A stretch of DNA of 64,000 nt from Cherax quadricarinatus (taxonomy: Eukaryota; Arthropoda; Malacostraca; Decapoda; Parastacidae). The translations under genes and the position numbers were made by a program. The notes beneath the pieces were generated by a model that did not search any database, was not told the DNA's origin, and worked only from the letters and a program-made list of their open reading frames with translations. Position 1 is the stretch's first letter. Each line of letters begins with the position of its first letter. Of the stretch, positions 44,078 through 54,297 are shown piece after piece. The stretch spans positions 37,881,890 to 37,945,889 of the forward strand of contig NC_091321.1 of assembly GCF_038502225.1 (NCBI RefSeq). Reading direction: 5' to 3'.

Positions 44078-46498
44078 GACGTCAATTGTTCAAATCCAAG
44101 CAGGTCACGAAGAGGGTAAACAAGTCAAAGCAAGAAATGGTATGCACTGGCTACAATTCAAAACAGAGTCAGAGAGAACACGGCACCACGGTACTAGGTA
44201 AACTGCTTAGTGATGGAAATAATTTGAGCAAAACAACAAAAAAAAAGTGGTACACTCTGAAACACAAAATAAGAGATGTATGCAAGTGAATGAACTACAG
44301 GGAAGTGCACAAAATGATGCTAAGGGTGGTCAATAACTTCACCAGGAGACTGGCAACAAAATTTATGAAAAGGAGTTGAACTGTAAACAGTGGTAGCAAA
44401 AATTGCACAAAATTTAAAATAAATCAGGTACTACACAACATTAAACTGTGCTGCAAGCACAGTGTTAAAAAGATTGCAGGTGCTGGCAGTTGCAAATTGG
44501 AATGCAAAAAAAAAAGTAATTCACTTGCACAAAGGGAAGTTGGCACAGCAAAGATATCAGAGTACGGGATAGTGCCAAAAATCACAGAAAAAAAAATACA
44601 CTGTATCAAGAAATGCTATATTGCACACAAAATAAAATTAATAAAAATGCAAATGATTAAATTCAAGAAAAGCGCAAAGGTTAACTGGTGTTAGCAGGGT
44701 GTACACTGGCAAAAACAAAAATTTCACAATCTCAAGATCAAAATTAATGAACTTCACAAGTAATTTTGGTAATTAATGGTAAATAAGCAGGTTCCCAAAA
44801 ATGCACTCAATGACTTGGGCATACAAAATAGCAAAAACTAATGCACATTGGTGAATATTCACAGATAAAACATAGAATATGTGTAAAGCAAATAAATGGG
44901 GAAACAGGAGAAAAGTGTAATGGGCTAGGCACAGATTGTATCACTGCAGGTAGAATAAACTAATACTTAAGTACTTGAAGATTACACTTATTAAAGAAAA
45001 AAAAAACACACTAACAAACAAAACAGTGCAGGGTTGTCAACCATCTGTGACTAACTTGCAGGTGCAACTAACAAAATTAACAGCACACAGGAATTACTTG
45101 CAAACTGTGTGAGAGGTAAATTGTATAAATGGTTAACACTGAACAAATTAAATCAATAACTGAGGTGCAAGATGCAGAATAAAATACTGGAATTTAAAAT
45201 GTAGGAGTGCAAAATAAATGTACAAAATTTAAGAAGCTGTAGGTAAGTGGCAAAATGTGCACTGATGACAAACTGAACAATTTACTGAAGTATGGCTTCA
45301 GTAACTAACTGTATTGGTGCAGGACAGTTAAATAATGTCACAAAATATTAGGAAATGCTAGGTAAGTCACTGTTTACTTAACTTTGAGTGCAGGAGATGA
45401 ACGAAAGTACGGGTGCTGCAGGTCCTGAAACTTTCAGTGATGCTCTAGTAACACTACACGCCTCGTAGCATTTGTATACTGCTATGGGGCTTCAATGTCG
45501 TAGGAAAAATTATCAGGATGGACTTGGGAAGAACAGGAAAGACCGGGGTTACTCTGTGGAGGTATAAGACATGAGAAAAACGTGGCTAACTCGGCGTGAT
45601 CCAGAGCTGTGCGTGGTTTGTTTACACTGGTAAGCGTGTCTGGGTGCGCTGACTGACTGCGGCTTCAGCACACGGAGAACAAAACATTTACTGCACTACT
45701 CGAATGTGCTAAAAACAAGCTTAAGTGAAACCTTGAACTGGGACGAGGAAGTTTTACTGTAACTAATCACTGGGGAAAACAAAACTGGTGATGAACTGGG
45801 AATGTAACAGCAAGGGAAAGAAAAAAAAATTTTAACTGGGCAACACAAAAAAAAACTGCACTGGCTGGAGATACGTAGACGCTGAGTAGTTGTAGACACA
45901 ATGATGAGTCACGAGCTGCTGTAGATGGCGTGAGGGCTGAACTAAGCTGGCTTAGGGGCTAAGCCAACTGGGTTCCCACGTGGTTAAGCCAGGTAGAACT
46001 TCTTGGAGGAAACTGGGAAGAACACAACACACATGGACGGCGAGACAGACGTCGTTGCGTAGCAGAGAAGGCTGTAGAGGAGGCTGGTGCATTTACATGC
46101 TGCCTAGGGTATCAACCAACCCCAGAGCTGCCTCGTGGTCACGCGTGGAGCCACACAAAGCCAACACACTAAGCGACCTCACCTCTACTTCTTGTAGCTG
46201 AGAAGGGCGTAGGGACGTTGTAGGAGGCAGGAGAATGGTGCTGGAGAGTGTTGAAGGGCTGTAGAGAGGGTGATGAGGTGAACACGTGACTGCTAAGGCT
46301 GGAGATGACGCCGTGATGCCTATGTCCAGATTTTGTGGGAAAAATCTAGGACGAAGATCTATCTCAGGTCCTGTCAAGACGCTGGGAGTAACAGATAACT
46401 CTTTAGGCCAGCAGGTTCGTTGGATGACGATGGATGATGTTGACTGGCGTCGACCGATGGTGTTGACCCCTCCGCCCTGAAGAGGCTCACAATGCCGT
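44078..46498 (-). other. Long untranslated leader of the Gypsy element
   Basis: About 2.4 kb between the primer-binding site and gag. Most of 44200-45400 is A-rich on the plus strand and reads as U-rich in element RNA. No ORF over 100 codons and no nested TE are seen. Typical Gypsy leaders are a few hundred bases. Confidence 0.55.
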
Positions 46499-46516
46499 TG
46501 ACTCCGCTGTCACCAC
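46499..46516 (-). promoter_or_regulatory. Primer-binding site of the Gypsy element
   Basis: In element sense TGGTGACAGCGGAGTCAA begins one base after the LTR end AATAACA. TGG start and position fit a tRNA 3' end complement. The tRNA was not identified. Confidence 0.65.
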
Positions 46517-46838
46517 TGTTATTGCTGTTCTTACTGCTGAACAGCGGTTTAGTGCCGATGAAGGTAGCGTAGGTAGCAATGATACGGCCATGGACTAGTT
46601 TGGCTTTAATTGGATAGGAGCGAGTACACAACGGGCAGTGTGAGGGAGTGACCGCAAGCCAGTCCGTGGAGGGGGAGCACTTGTGTCTATCAAGTCGGTC
46701 GGCCTAGGAGTGAGGGCGGATGGGCTGAGCCTCCCACTGACCTGGGTGAGCCTACAGAGGGCAGCACGTAAATGCCGTGAAATATGAACTAGTCAGAGCA
46801 GACGGCTAGGCTGTGTGTTCTGACAGTACAGGCTGTCT
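46517..46838 (-). repeat. 5' LTR of the Gypsy element, truncated by satellite
   Basis: Matches 37806-38127 and stops at GGCTGTCT where the 40-bp satellite starts. The promoter-bearing U3 end is therefore missing, so this copy probably lacks its own promoter. Confidence 0.88.
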
Positions 46839-46841
46839 TCA

Positions 46842-48538
46842 TGGAGTACTGGCAGCGCAGGACGTGTGTGGAGTCTAGTAGTGGAGTACTGGCAGTGCAG
46901 GACGTGTGTGGAGTCTAGTAGTGGAGTACTGGCAGCGCAGGACGTGTGTGGAGTCTAGTAGTGGAGTACTGGCAGCGCAGGACGTGTGTGGAGTCTAGTA
47001 GTGGAGTACTGGCAGTGCAGGACATGTGTGGAGTCTAGTAGTGGAGTACTGGCAGCGCAGGACGTGTGTGGAGTCTAGTAGTGGAGTACTGGCAGCGCAG
47101 GACATGTGTGGAGTCTAGTAGTGGAGTACTGGCAGCGCAGGACGTGTGTGTAGTCTAGTAGTGGAGTACTGGCAGCGCAGGACGTGTGTGGAGTCTAGTA
47201 GTGGAGTACTGGCAGCGCAGGACGTGTGTGGAGTCTAGTAGTGGAGTACTGGCAGCGCAGGACATGTGTGGAGTCTAGTAGTGGAGTACTGGCAGCGCAG
47301 GACGTGTGTGTAGTCTAGTAGTGGAGTACTGGCAGCGCAGGACGTGTGTGGAGTCTAGTAGTGGAGTACTGGCAGTGCAGGACGTGTGTGGAGTCTAGTA
47401 GTGGAGTACTGGCAGTGCAGGACGTGTGTGGAGTCTAGTAGTGGAGTACTGGCAGCGCAGGACGTGTGGAGTCTAGTAGTGGAGTACTGGCAGCGCAGGA
47501 CGTGTGTGTAGTCTAGTAGTGGAGTACTGGCAGCGCAGGACGTGTGTGGAGTCTAGTAGTGGAGTACTGGCAGTGCAGGACGTGTGTGGAGTCTAGTAGT
47601 GGAGTACTGGCAGTGCAGGACGTGTGGAGTCTAGTAGTGGAGTACTGGCAGCGCAGGACGTGTGTGTAGTCTAGTAGTGGAGTACTGGCAGCGCAGGACG
47701 TGTGTGTAGTCTAGTAGTGGAGTACTGGCAGCGCAGGACGTGTGTGTAGTCTAGTAGTGGAGTACTGGCAGCGCAGGACGTGTGTGGAGTCTAGTAGTGG
47801 AGTACTGGCAGTGCAGGATGTGTGTGGAGTCTAGTAGTGGAGTACTGGCAGTGCAGGACGTGTGTGGAGTCTAGTAGTGGAGTACTGGCAGCGCAGGACG
47901 TGTGGAGTCTAGTAGTGGAGTACTGGCAGCGCAGGACGTGTGTGTAGTCTAGTAGTGGAGTACTGGCAGCGCAGGACGTGTGTGTAGTCTAGTAGTGGAG
48001 TACTGGCAGCGCAGGACGTGTATGGAGTCTAGTAGTGGAGTACTGGCAGCGCAGGACGTGTGTGGAGTCTAGTAGTGGAGTACTGGCAGTGCAGGACGTG
48101 TGTGGAGTCTAGTAGTGGAGTACTGGCAGCGCAGGACGTGTGTGGAGTCTAGTAGTGGAGTACTGGCAGTGCAGGACGTGTGTGGAGTCTAGTAGTGGAG
48201 TACTGGCAGTGCAGGACGTGTGTGGAGTCTAGTAGTGGAGTACTGGCAGCGCAGGACGTGTGTGGAGTCTAGTAGTGGAGTACTGGCAGTGCAGGACGTG
48301 TGTGGAGTCTAGTAGTGGAGTACTGGCAGCGCAGGACGTGTGGAGTCTAGTAGTGGAGTACTGGCAGTGCAGGACGTGTGTGGAGTCTAGTAGTGGAGTA
48401 CTGGCAGTGCAGGACGTGTGTGGAGTCTAGTAGTGGAGTACTGGCAGTGCAGGACGTGTGTGGAGTCTAGTAGTGGAGTACTGGCAGTGCAGGACGTGTG
48501 TGGAGTCTAGTAGTGGAGTACTGGCAGTGCAGGACGTG
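46842..48538. repeat. 40-bp satellite array, about 42 units
   Basis: The unit reads GTGGAGTACTGGCAGCGCAG followed by GACGTGTGTGGAGTCTAGTA. Variants are GCG/GTG in the middle, TGTGTGG/TGTGTAG, and a 38-bp form lacking one TG that recurs at intervals, suggesting higher-order blocks. No ORF. Confidence 0.97.
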
Positions 48539-49085
48539 CAACGGTGCAGTGTTTATTGCAAGCAACCGTAGCAACGAGTCATGGCGGCTGGAGCTTGCCA
48601 TCCTAAAGTGTTATTTGTGTATCCTGCGCTACTGTAAGTGATTTACCTTTCAGTTCTTGTTTAATTCTTTTTACTTACATTATTACAAATTTTCCCTTTG
48701 ATCAAATTCATACTTAGTATAAGTTTTATAATGTAAAGTATTATTGTTTTATTATGAGTATACTGTTTGCATAACTTTACTTAAGAGTTTGTTCTAGATA
48801 TATTTTCTGTGTATATGCTAATTCAATAAGAGATTATTAATTTCTGTATATATTCATTGTTTTTCAGTGCTTATTCGCAATTTTACTTATCATTCTATTA
48901 TTTTCTTGTGTCTTGCAATTCCAACTGATTGATAATTAATTTTCATAGTGAAATCTATTAATTTTAGTGTCATAATTTATTTATGTTGTCATAATTCATT
49001 AGTGTTCTCTAATTATTTTATTTTTATCATTATCTTTTTCAATATTTTATATAATTTGTTTATTGGAGAGAGGAACTTACGACGA
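48539..49085. other. AT-rich sequence without recognised features
   Basis: After a short GC-richer stretch (GAGTCATGGCGGCTGGAG) the segment is AT-rich, with no ORF or TE signature. Confidence 0.4.
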
Positions 49086-49118
49086 CATTTACAAAGTCAC
49101 ATTGTGACTTTGTAAATG
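49086..49118. repeat. Perfect 16-bp-arm inverted repeat
   Basis: CATTTACAAAGTCACA, one central T, then the exact complement. It lies just left of the hammerhead-like array and may be part of that element. Confidence 0.9.
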
Positions 49119-49169
49119 GTCCAAGTGTTGATAGGTAAGACACATATGCAACAATTAGGTATCTTTATT

Positions 49170-49208
49170 TCGAAACGTTTCGCCTACACAGTAGGCTTCT
49201 TCAGTCGA
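49170..49208 (-). ncRNA. Hammerhead-ribozyme-like motif, unit 1
   Basis: Minus strand: TCGA, then CTGAAGA (fits core CUGANGA), an extra A, a 6-bp stem II (GCCTAC/GTAGGC, loop TGT), GAAA, then CGTT and TCGA. Helix III could form only between two molecules through the palindrome ACGT, as in dimeric hammerheads. Stem I pairs TCGA with TCGA. The extra A before stem II departs from consensus. Confidence 0.45.
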
Positions 49209-49802
49209 GTACAGAAAAGTTGATAGAAGCAGAAGAGACTTGAAGACGATGTAATCAGTCCATCACCCTTGAAGTTTTGAGGTGGTCAGTCCCTCAGTCT
49301 GTAGAAGACTATTGTTCCATAGCCTGAAACAATATGGAGTTGAAGTACGAACGAACGAAAGTTCAGGTAAGATCCCAAATGGGATGAGCAGGGAAGACGG
49401 GACAGACGAAGAATAGTGCTGGAGAGGAGTGTTCTTAGTCGTAGAAATAGAGCCAGGGCTTAACCCAGCAGCGAAGGCGATCGTGGGACAGATATTGAGA
49501 AGAGAAATTCAGCCTCTTCTGTTGGGACTCCGGTGGGGTGAGCGGGGAGGAAGGGACATGCGACGTTTAGCGCTAGAGAGGAGTGTAGAACTAAGCCATG
49601 TCTTAACCCAAAAGCTAAGGCGAAGGTGGGTCACAGAATGGTACCTGTCATAGAAGGTACCTGTCAGCGAATCCAAGGTTATTTGTAAATAGGGTTAGGA
49701 GCAGGATCATGCAAGGAGTAGAAAAGGTTGTACATTAAAATGGTATAAAATACCGACAGGTTGTTAGGTAAGACACATATGCAACAGTTAGGTATCTTTA
49801 TT

Positions 49803-49840
49803 ATGAAACGTTTCGCCTACACAGTAGGCTTCTTCAGTCA
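49803..49840 (-). ncRNA. Hammerhead-ribozyme-like motif, unit 2
   Basis: Same core as unit 1. Stem I is TTGA with TCAT: the third pair is U-A here and C-G in unit 1, a compensatory change. Identical motifs lie at 50232-50258 (split by LINE F and resuming at 50808) and 51210-51247. Confidence 0.45.
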
Positions 49841-50258
49841 AGTACAGGAAAGTTGATAGAAGCAGAAGATACTTGAAGACGATGTAATCAGTCCATCACC
49901 CTTAAAGTTTTGAGGTGGTCAGTCCCTCAGTCTGGAGAAGAGCATTGTTCCATAGTATGAAACAATATGGAGATGAAGTGACAGGATGGAGCTTTTTATA
50001 GCGCCAAGAGGTGAGACGTAGGCCACTAGGAGAGGTAAGAACTCAGATGTTGAGAGGTCAGGTCCCTCTCAAATCCAGCCGCTCTCACTAGTAGAAGTTG
50101 TCGAAGTTGATTGCAGGTCTGTACCAAGATACCCTTGTGTTGCAGTGTCTGACAGATTGAACATTAAAATGGTATAAAATACCGACAGGTTGTTAGGTAA
50201 GACACATATGCAACAGTTAGGTATCTTTATTATGAAACGTTTCGCCTACACAGTAGGC

Positions 50259-50803
50259 AGGTGAAATTGCCGACCTAGAAAATGTACAGAGAACTTTCAC
50301 GGCGCGCATAACGGAGATAAAACACCTCAATTACTGGGAGCGCTTGAGGTTTCTAAACCTGTATTCCCTGGAACGCAGGAGGGAGAGATACATGATTATA
50401 TACACCTGGAAAATCCTAGAGGGACTAGTACCGAACTTGCACACGAAAATCACTCACTACGAAAGCAAAAGACTTGGCAGACGATGCACCATCCCCCCAA
50501 TGAAAAGCAGGGGTGTCACTAGCACGTTAAGAGACCATACAATAAGTGTCAGGGGCCCGAGACTGTTCAACTGCCTCCCAGCACACATAAGGGGGATTAC
50601 CAACAGACCCCTGGCAGTCTTCAAGCTGGCACTGGACAAGCACCTAAAGTCAGTTCCTGATCAGCCGGGCTGTGGCTCGTACATTGGTTTGCGTGCAGCC
50701 AGCAGCAACAGCCTGGTTGATCAGGCGCTGATCCACCAGGAGGCCTGGTCACAGACCGGGCCGCGGGGGCGTTGACCCCCGAAACTTTCTCCAGGTAAAC
50801 TCC
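50259..50803 (+). mobile_element. LINE F, short 3' copy inside the array
   Basis: The last 545 bp of the CTCCAGGTAAA-tailed LINE, inserted in the stem II sequence of unit 3 with AGGC on both sides (50255-50258, 50804-50807). Confidence 0.92.
50260..50775 (+). CDS. LINE ORF2 C-terminal fragment (LINE F)
   Basis: Open from GEIADLENVQRTFTARITEI at the 5' cut to the normal C-terminus (LIHQEAWSQTGPRGR). It contains only the region after the RT domain, so it has no catalytic part. It is nearly identical to the ends of copies D and E. Confidence 0.8.
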   Translation, partial: GEIADLENVQRTFTARITEIKHLNYWERLRFLNLYSLERRRERYMIIYTWKILEGLVPNLHTKITHYESKRLGRRCTIPPMKSRGVTSTLRDHTISVRGPRLFNCLPAHIRGITNRPLAVFKLALDKHLKSVPDQPGCGSYIGLRAASSNSLVDQALIHQEAWSQTGPRGR

Positions 50804-51106
50804 AGGCTTCTTCAGTCAAGTACAGGAAAGTTGATAGAAGCAGAAGATACTTGAAGACGATGTAATCAGTCCATCACCCTTAAAGTTTTGAGGTGGTCAG
50901 TCCCTCAGTCTGGAGAAGAGCATTGTTCCATAGTATGAAACAATATGGAGATGAAGTGACAGGATGGAGCTTTTTATAGCGCCAAGAGGTGAGACGTAGG
51001 CCACTAGGAGAGGTAAGAACTCAGATGTTGAGAGGTCAGGTCCCTCTCAAATCCAGCCGCTCTCACTAGTGGAAGTTGTCGAAGTTGATTGCAGGTCTGT
51101 ACCAAG

Positions 51107-51397
51107 ATACCCTTGTGTTGCAGTGTCTGACAGATTGAACATTAAAATGGTATAAAATACCGACAGGTTGTTAGGTAAGACACATATGCAACAGTTAGGT
51201 ATCTTTATTATGAAACGTTTCGCCTACACAGTAGGCTTCTTCAGTCAAGTACAGGAAAGTTGAAGAAGCCTACTGTGTAGGCGAAACGTTTCATAATAAA
51301 GATACCTAACTGTTGCATATGTGTCTTACCTAACAACCTGTCGGTATTTTATACCATTTTAATGTTCAATCTGTCAGACACTGCAACACAAGGGTAT
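51107..51397. repeat. 137-bp-arm palindrome closing the hammerhead-like array
   Basis: 51107-51243 and 51261-51397 are essentially exact reverse complements around a 17-bp spacer. The right arm carries the motif on the plus strand (TTGAAGAAGCCTAC, the first core base changed). Confidence 0.92.
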
Positions 51398-51583
51398 GTC
51401 CCTTGAATGTGTCCCTGTAAGCGTAGAAGGTAGTCAAGATTAACGCCAAGGACAGTGACAAATTGTGTGATGGGGATATAAGTGCGGGTGTCAGCTGTTC
51501 TGAGCTCGACAGGTAATGGAGGATCACGTTTTCTGTAGTTAAAATATGTAATGCTGGATTTAACTGCATTGGTTTTGAGGGAG
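51398..51583 (-). pseudogene. Jockey-like LINE RT fragment, C-terminal part
   Basis: Minus-strand translation gives HSLKTNAVKSSITYFNYRKR and YIPITQFVTVLGVNLDYLLR, the segment downstream of the RT catalytic box. The piece holding the catalytic box is missing between here and 52560. Confidence 0.65.
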
Positions 51584-52434
51584 TGTATAGTAACAATAGT
51601 TTCATTGCCGGCTACTTGTTAAGGTAGGGTAAGTCTAGCTCCCGCTATCCCTTCCCCTCCCTCTTCCCCCCCCCAAAGGTGACGTGTGGGGCTCCAGTCA
51701 AACAGTAAATCACTCGACTCACAGCTCCCAACACTACTGTAAGTACATGCCTGATCATATTTTAGTGGACTTATTGGTTGAAAGCTTCACTTTTGACCAA
51801 TAATTAACTTAGTCCTTTCAGTCTTTATCTGTTAAATGTTTTAATAATCACCACATCTTTTAGGCATTGTACTTATCATGGAGAGTGGTTTCTTAAGCAG
51901 TAGGTAACCTGTCTCTCTTTCCAGCTTGAAATGACAGAATGGGTCACCTGCCAACCAACAAGTAGAATTGAAGGGGACTGACTAACGTTCTGAGACGTCC
52001 CATTTTTGATCCACTTACCTTTTTGTGTATGCAAATAGCAGGATATAACCCCTCATCATTGCAGTGGTAAAGAACCTGCTTTCCTGTCATCTGGACGGAT
52101 TATTGATGGCTATAAAATCTGTGAAGAACGAGCCGGAGTGTTGTCATCAACACCTGCGACCCACCCCCCTACATCATCAGCAACGGCTACGATTTCAACA
52201 ACACGCAGTGTCACCGACACCAGACACCCAAGTTTTATATATATATATTAGCGTTGAATTCAGTTATTTATATTTTTTATTTTTCATTTTCTTTAATGTA
52301 GGATTAATATTTCATATTTAAGTGTTTTATTTTTTATATTTTCTAAATAATAAAGTGTTTATTAATTTTCCTGAGGAGGAGCCAGGCTTGGTAATACTGA
52401 CTGAAGTTGTTACAGGGCTGAGTAAACCTTCACA
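51584..52434 (+). mobile_element. Solo LTR of the Gmr1-type Gypsy family
   Basis: Starts TGTATAGTAACAATAG and ends CTTCACA. It is similar throughout to the complement of 53312-54163, but with one copy of the U3 repeat rather than three and a diverged middle. No internal region is attached. It interrupts the Jockey-like LINE. Confidence 0.82.
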
Positions 52435-52476
52435 TGGGGTAATCCAGCATTTAGTGTGAAGTAGTCAGAGTAACAA

Positions 52477-52580
52477 ATCAAATTCCAAGGCTGTTACTCT
52501 GACTATTTTATTTTATTATTACTATTTTATTTTAATAATAATAAAATAAAATAGTCAGAGTAACAGCCTTGGAATTTGAT
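52477..52580. repeat. Perfect 45-bp-arm hairpin
   Basis: 52477-52521 and 52536-52580 are exact reverse complements (ATCAAATTCCAAGGCTGTTA at the outer end), with a 14-bp AT spacer. The right arm is LINE coding sequence; the left arm is its inverted copy. Confidence 0.95.
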
Positions 52581-53311
52581 TCTCATGGTACGGCCGTCTA
52601 GGAAGTTGCAGAGGAGTTTACAAGTAGTGAGAGGCAGGTTAAAGTTAGTGCAAAGTTTGTACTTGAGCCCTTGGTGCCAGACAGCGTCAAAAGCTTTTTC
52701 AATGTCTTTTGAAACCAGGGCTGTCCTGTTTCTTTGTTCTGTGTTTATGTGGATGTAGTTGAGAATGATGTTAATGGCATCCTGTGTGGATCTGTGTGTT
52801 CTGAAGCCAAACTAGACATCAGAAAGTAGAGAGTTGTGTTCCAGGTATCTGCGAAGGCGATGGTTGATGAGTTTTTCAAAGAGTTTTCCTAAAGTTTCGA
52901 GAAGGCTGATAGGGCGATAGTTTCTAGGATCAGAGTGGTCTTTTTTGGGTTTAGGAAGGAGGATAGCAGTAGCAGCTTTGAAGAGGGAAGGGATGTATCC
53001 AGAGGCAAGGGAGGCATTGAGGAGGTTTGTGTAGGCAGTAATGATAGAGTCAGGAAGGTGTTTTACGATAATATGGTTTAGGCCAGAGGCACCAGGAGCC
53101 TTGGGAGGAAGGTGTCTGAGGAGAGTTTTAATGTCTGTGTTGGTGAAAGGAGTGTCGAGTTCTTGGGAGGAGGTAAGAGAGTCTAGATGTATGTGGCTAT
53201 CTGGTGTTGTTTCTTGTGTGTGTGCAGAGTTCCAGTGTTCTGTGTTCTGAATGTGTTGAATAACGTTAGGGTGAGGTGGGTGAGGGTGGAAGATGTTCTC
53301 CCAGATGTGTT
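52552..53311 (-). pseudogene. Jockey-like LINE RT fragment, N-terminal part
   Basis: Minus-strand translation shows LSPISLLETLGKLFEKLINH, FGFRTHRSTQDAINIILNYI (with a stop before FGFR), DIEKAFDAVWHQGL and FLDGRTMRIKFQ. These are RT blocks 2-4 of a Jockey-group LINE. The frame is broken before the catalytic FADD/YADD box. It was probably one LINE with 51398-51583 before the solo LTR and hairpin arose. Confidence 0.7.
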
Positions 53312-54163
53312 TGTGAAGGCGTACTCAGCCCTGTAACAACTTCAGACAGTATTACTCAGGCTGGCTCCTCCTCAGGAAAATTAATGATTAGAAAAAGAAA
53401 TAATAATTCACAAAGATAAACACTTTATTTATTAAATTAAACATAAAACAATAAAACATGAAAGGTATATCCTATTTGAAAGAAAAATGAAAAATTAAAT
53501 GAATAAAATAACATTTGAACTCAACGCTAATATCTACTGGTGTGTCTGGTGTTGGTGACACTGTTGTTGAAATCGTAGCCATTGCTGATGATAGGGGGGG
53601 GGGTCGCAGGTGTTGGTGACCACCACTGACTAGTTCTTCACAGTATACCAGTGAGTATTCTATCCCGATGACAGGAAAGCAGGTTCTTTACCACTGCAAT
53701 GCTATGGAGTTACGTCCTGCAATTTCATACAGGTGCACAGGTACTTCAATACAACCTGGAGAAGTCTCTGGACGTTAGTCCTTCTCCTGTTCTACTCGTT
53801 GATTGCCAGGTGACCCTCTCTGACATCCAAGAGTAGAGTTGGGAGCTGTGAGTCTAGTGATTTACTGTTTAACCAGAGCCCCACACGTCACCTTTCGGGG
53901 GGGGAAAGAGGGAGGGGAAGGGATAGCGGGAGCTAGACTGACCCTACCTTAACAAGCAGCCGGCAGTCAAACTATCACTTTCAGGGAGGGGGAGAAAAGG
54001 TGGGAAAAACGAGAGCTTGACTTACCCTACCTTAACTAGTAGCCGGCAGACAAACTATCAATTTAGGGGATGGGGGAGAAAAGGCGGGAATATCGGGAGC
54101 TAGACTGACCCTACCTTAACGAGTAGCCGGCAATGAAATTATTGTTAATATATATATATATAT
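53312..54163 (-). repeat. 3' LTR of the Gmr1-type element
   Basis: Ends CTTCACA in element sense and lies next to the polypurine tract. U3 holds three tandem units of about 82 bp (53895-54135) with GCCGGCTAC, TTAAGGTAGGGT and AGCTC words. AATAAA occurs in the R/U5 part. Confidence 0.85.
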
Positions 54164-54164
54164 A

Positions 54165-54180
54165 TTCCCTCTCTACTCCT
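54165..54180 (-). promoter_or_regulatory. Polypurine tract of the Gmr1-type element
   Basis: AGGAGTAGAGAGGGA in element sense directly upstream of the 3' LTR. It primes plus-strand DNA synthesis in LTR elements. Confidence 0.7.
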
Positions 54181-54297
54181 ATCTATTGAACTTTTCCCTC
54201 ACACTCCCCCATACCAAGACTTATAGTCAAGGAGTATAAGAAGAATAGGCGAGGAAAAAGTTCTAACATGTGGAAGTCGTGTAAGGCAACAAATCTT

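Larger units (their letters stand above)
37806..46838 (-). mobile_element. Gypsy-type LTR retrotransposon, conventional pol order
   Basis: A minus-strand element with 3' LTR 37806-38653, pol, gag, a long leader, a primer-binding site at 46499-46516 and a 5' LTR from 46517 that is cut off at 46838 by a satellite. Gag and pol are decayed by stops and frameshifts. Domain order is gag, protease, RT, RNase H, integrase. Confidence 0.9.
49133..51397 (-). mobile_element. Retrozyme-like or Penelope-like tandem array with hammerhead-like motifs
   Basis: Four units in the same orientation: 49133-49760 (a longer variant), 49761-50190 (about 430 bp), 50191-51166 (429 bp without LINE F) and a partial unit from 51167, followed by an inverted partial copy. 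Units 2 and 3 are almost identical. On the minus strand each has CTGAAGAAGCCTAC, TGT, GTAGGCGAAACGTTTC. No protein is encoded. The arrangement resembles retrozymes or pLTRs of Penelope-like elements (inferred). Confidence 0.6.

Noticed and set aside
46842..48538. CRISPR-like array
   Set aside because: The 40-bp units are directly adjacent with no unique spacers, and the context is eukaryotic. It is a satellite.
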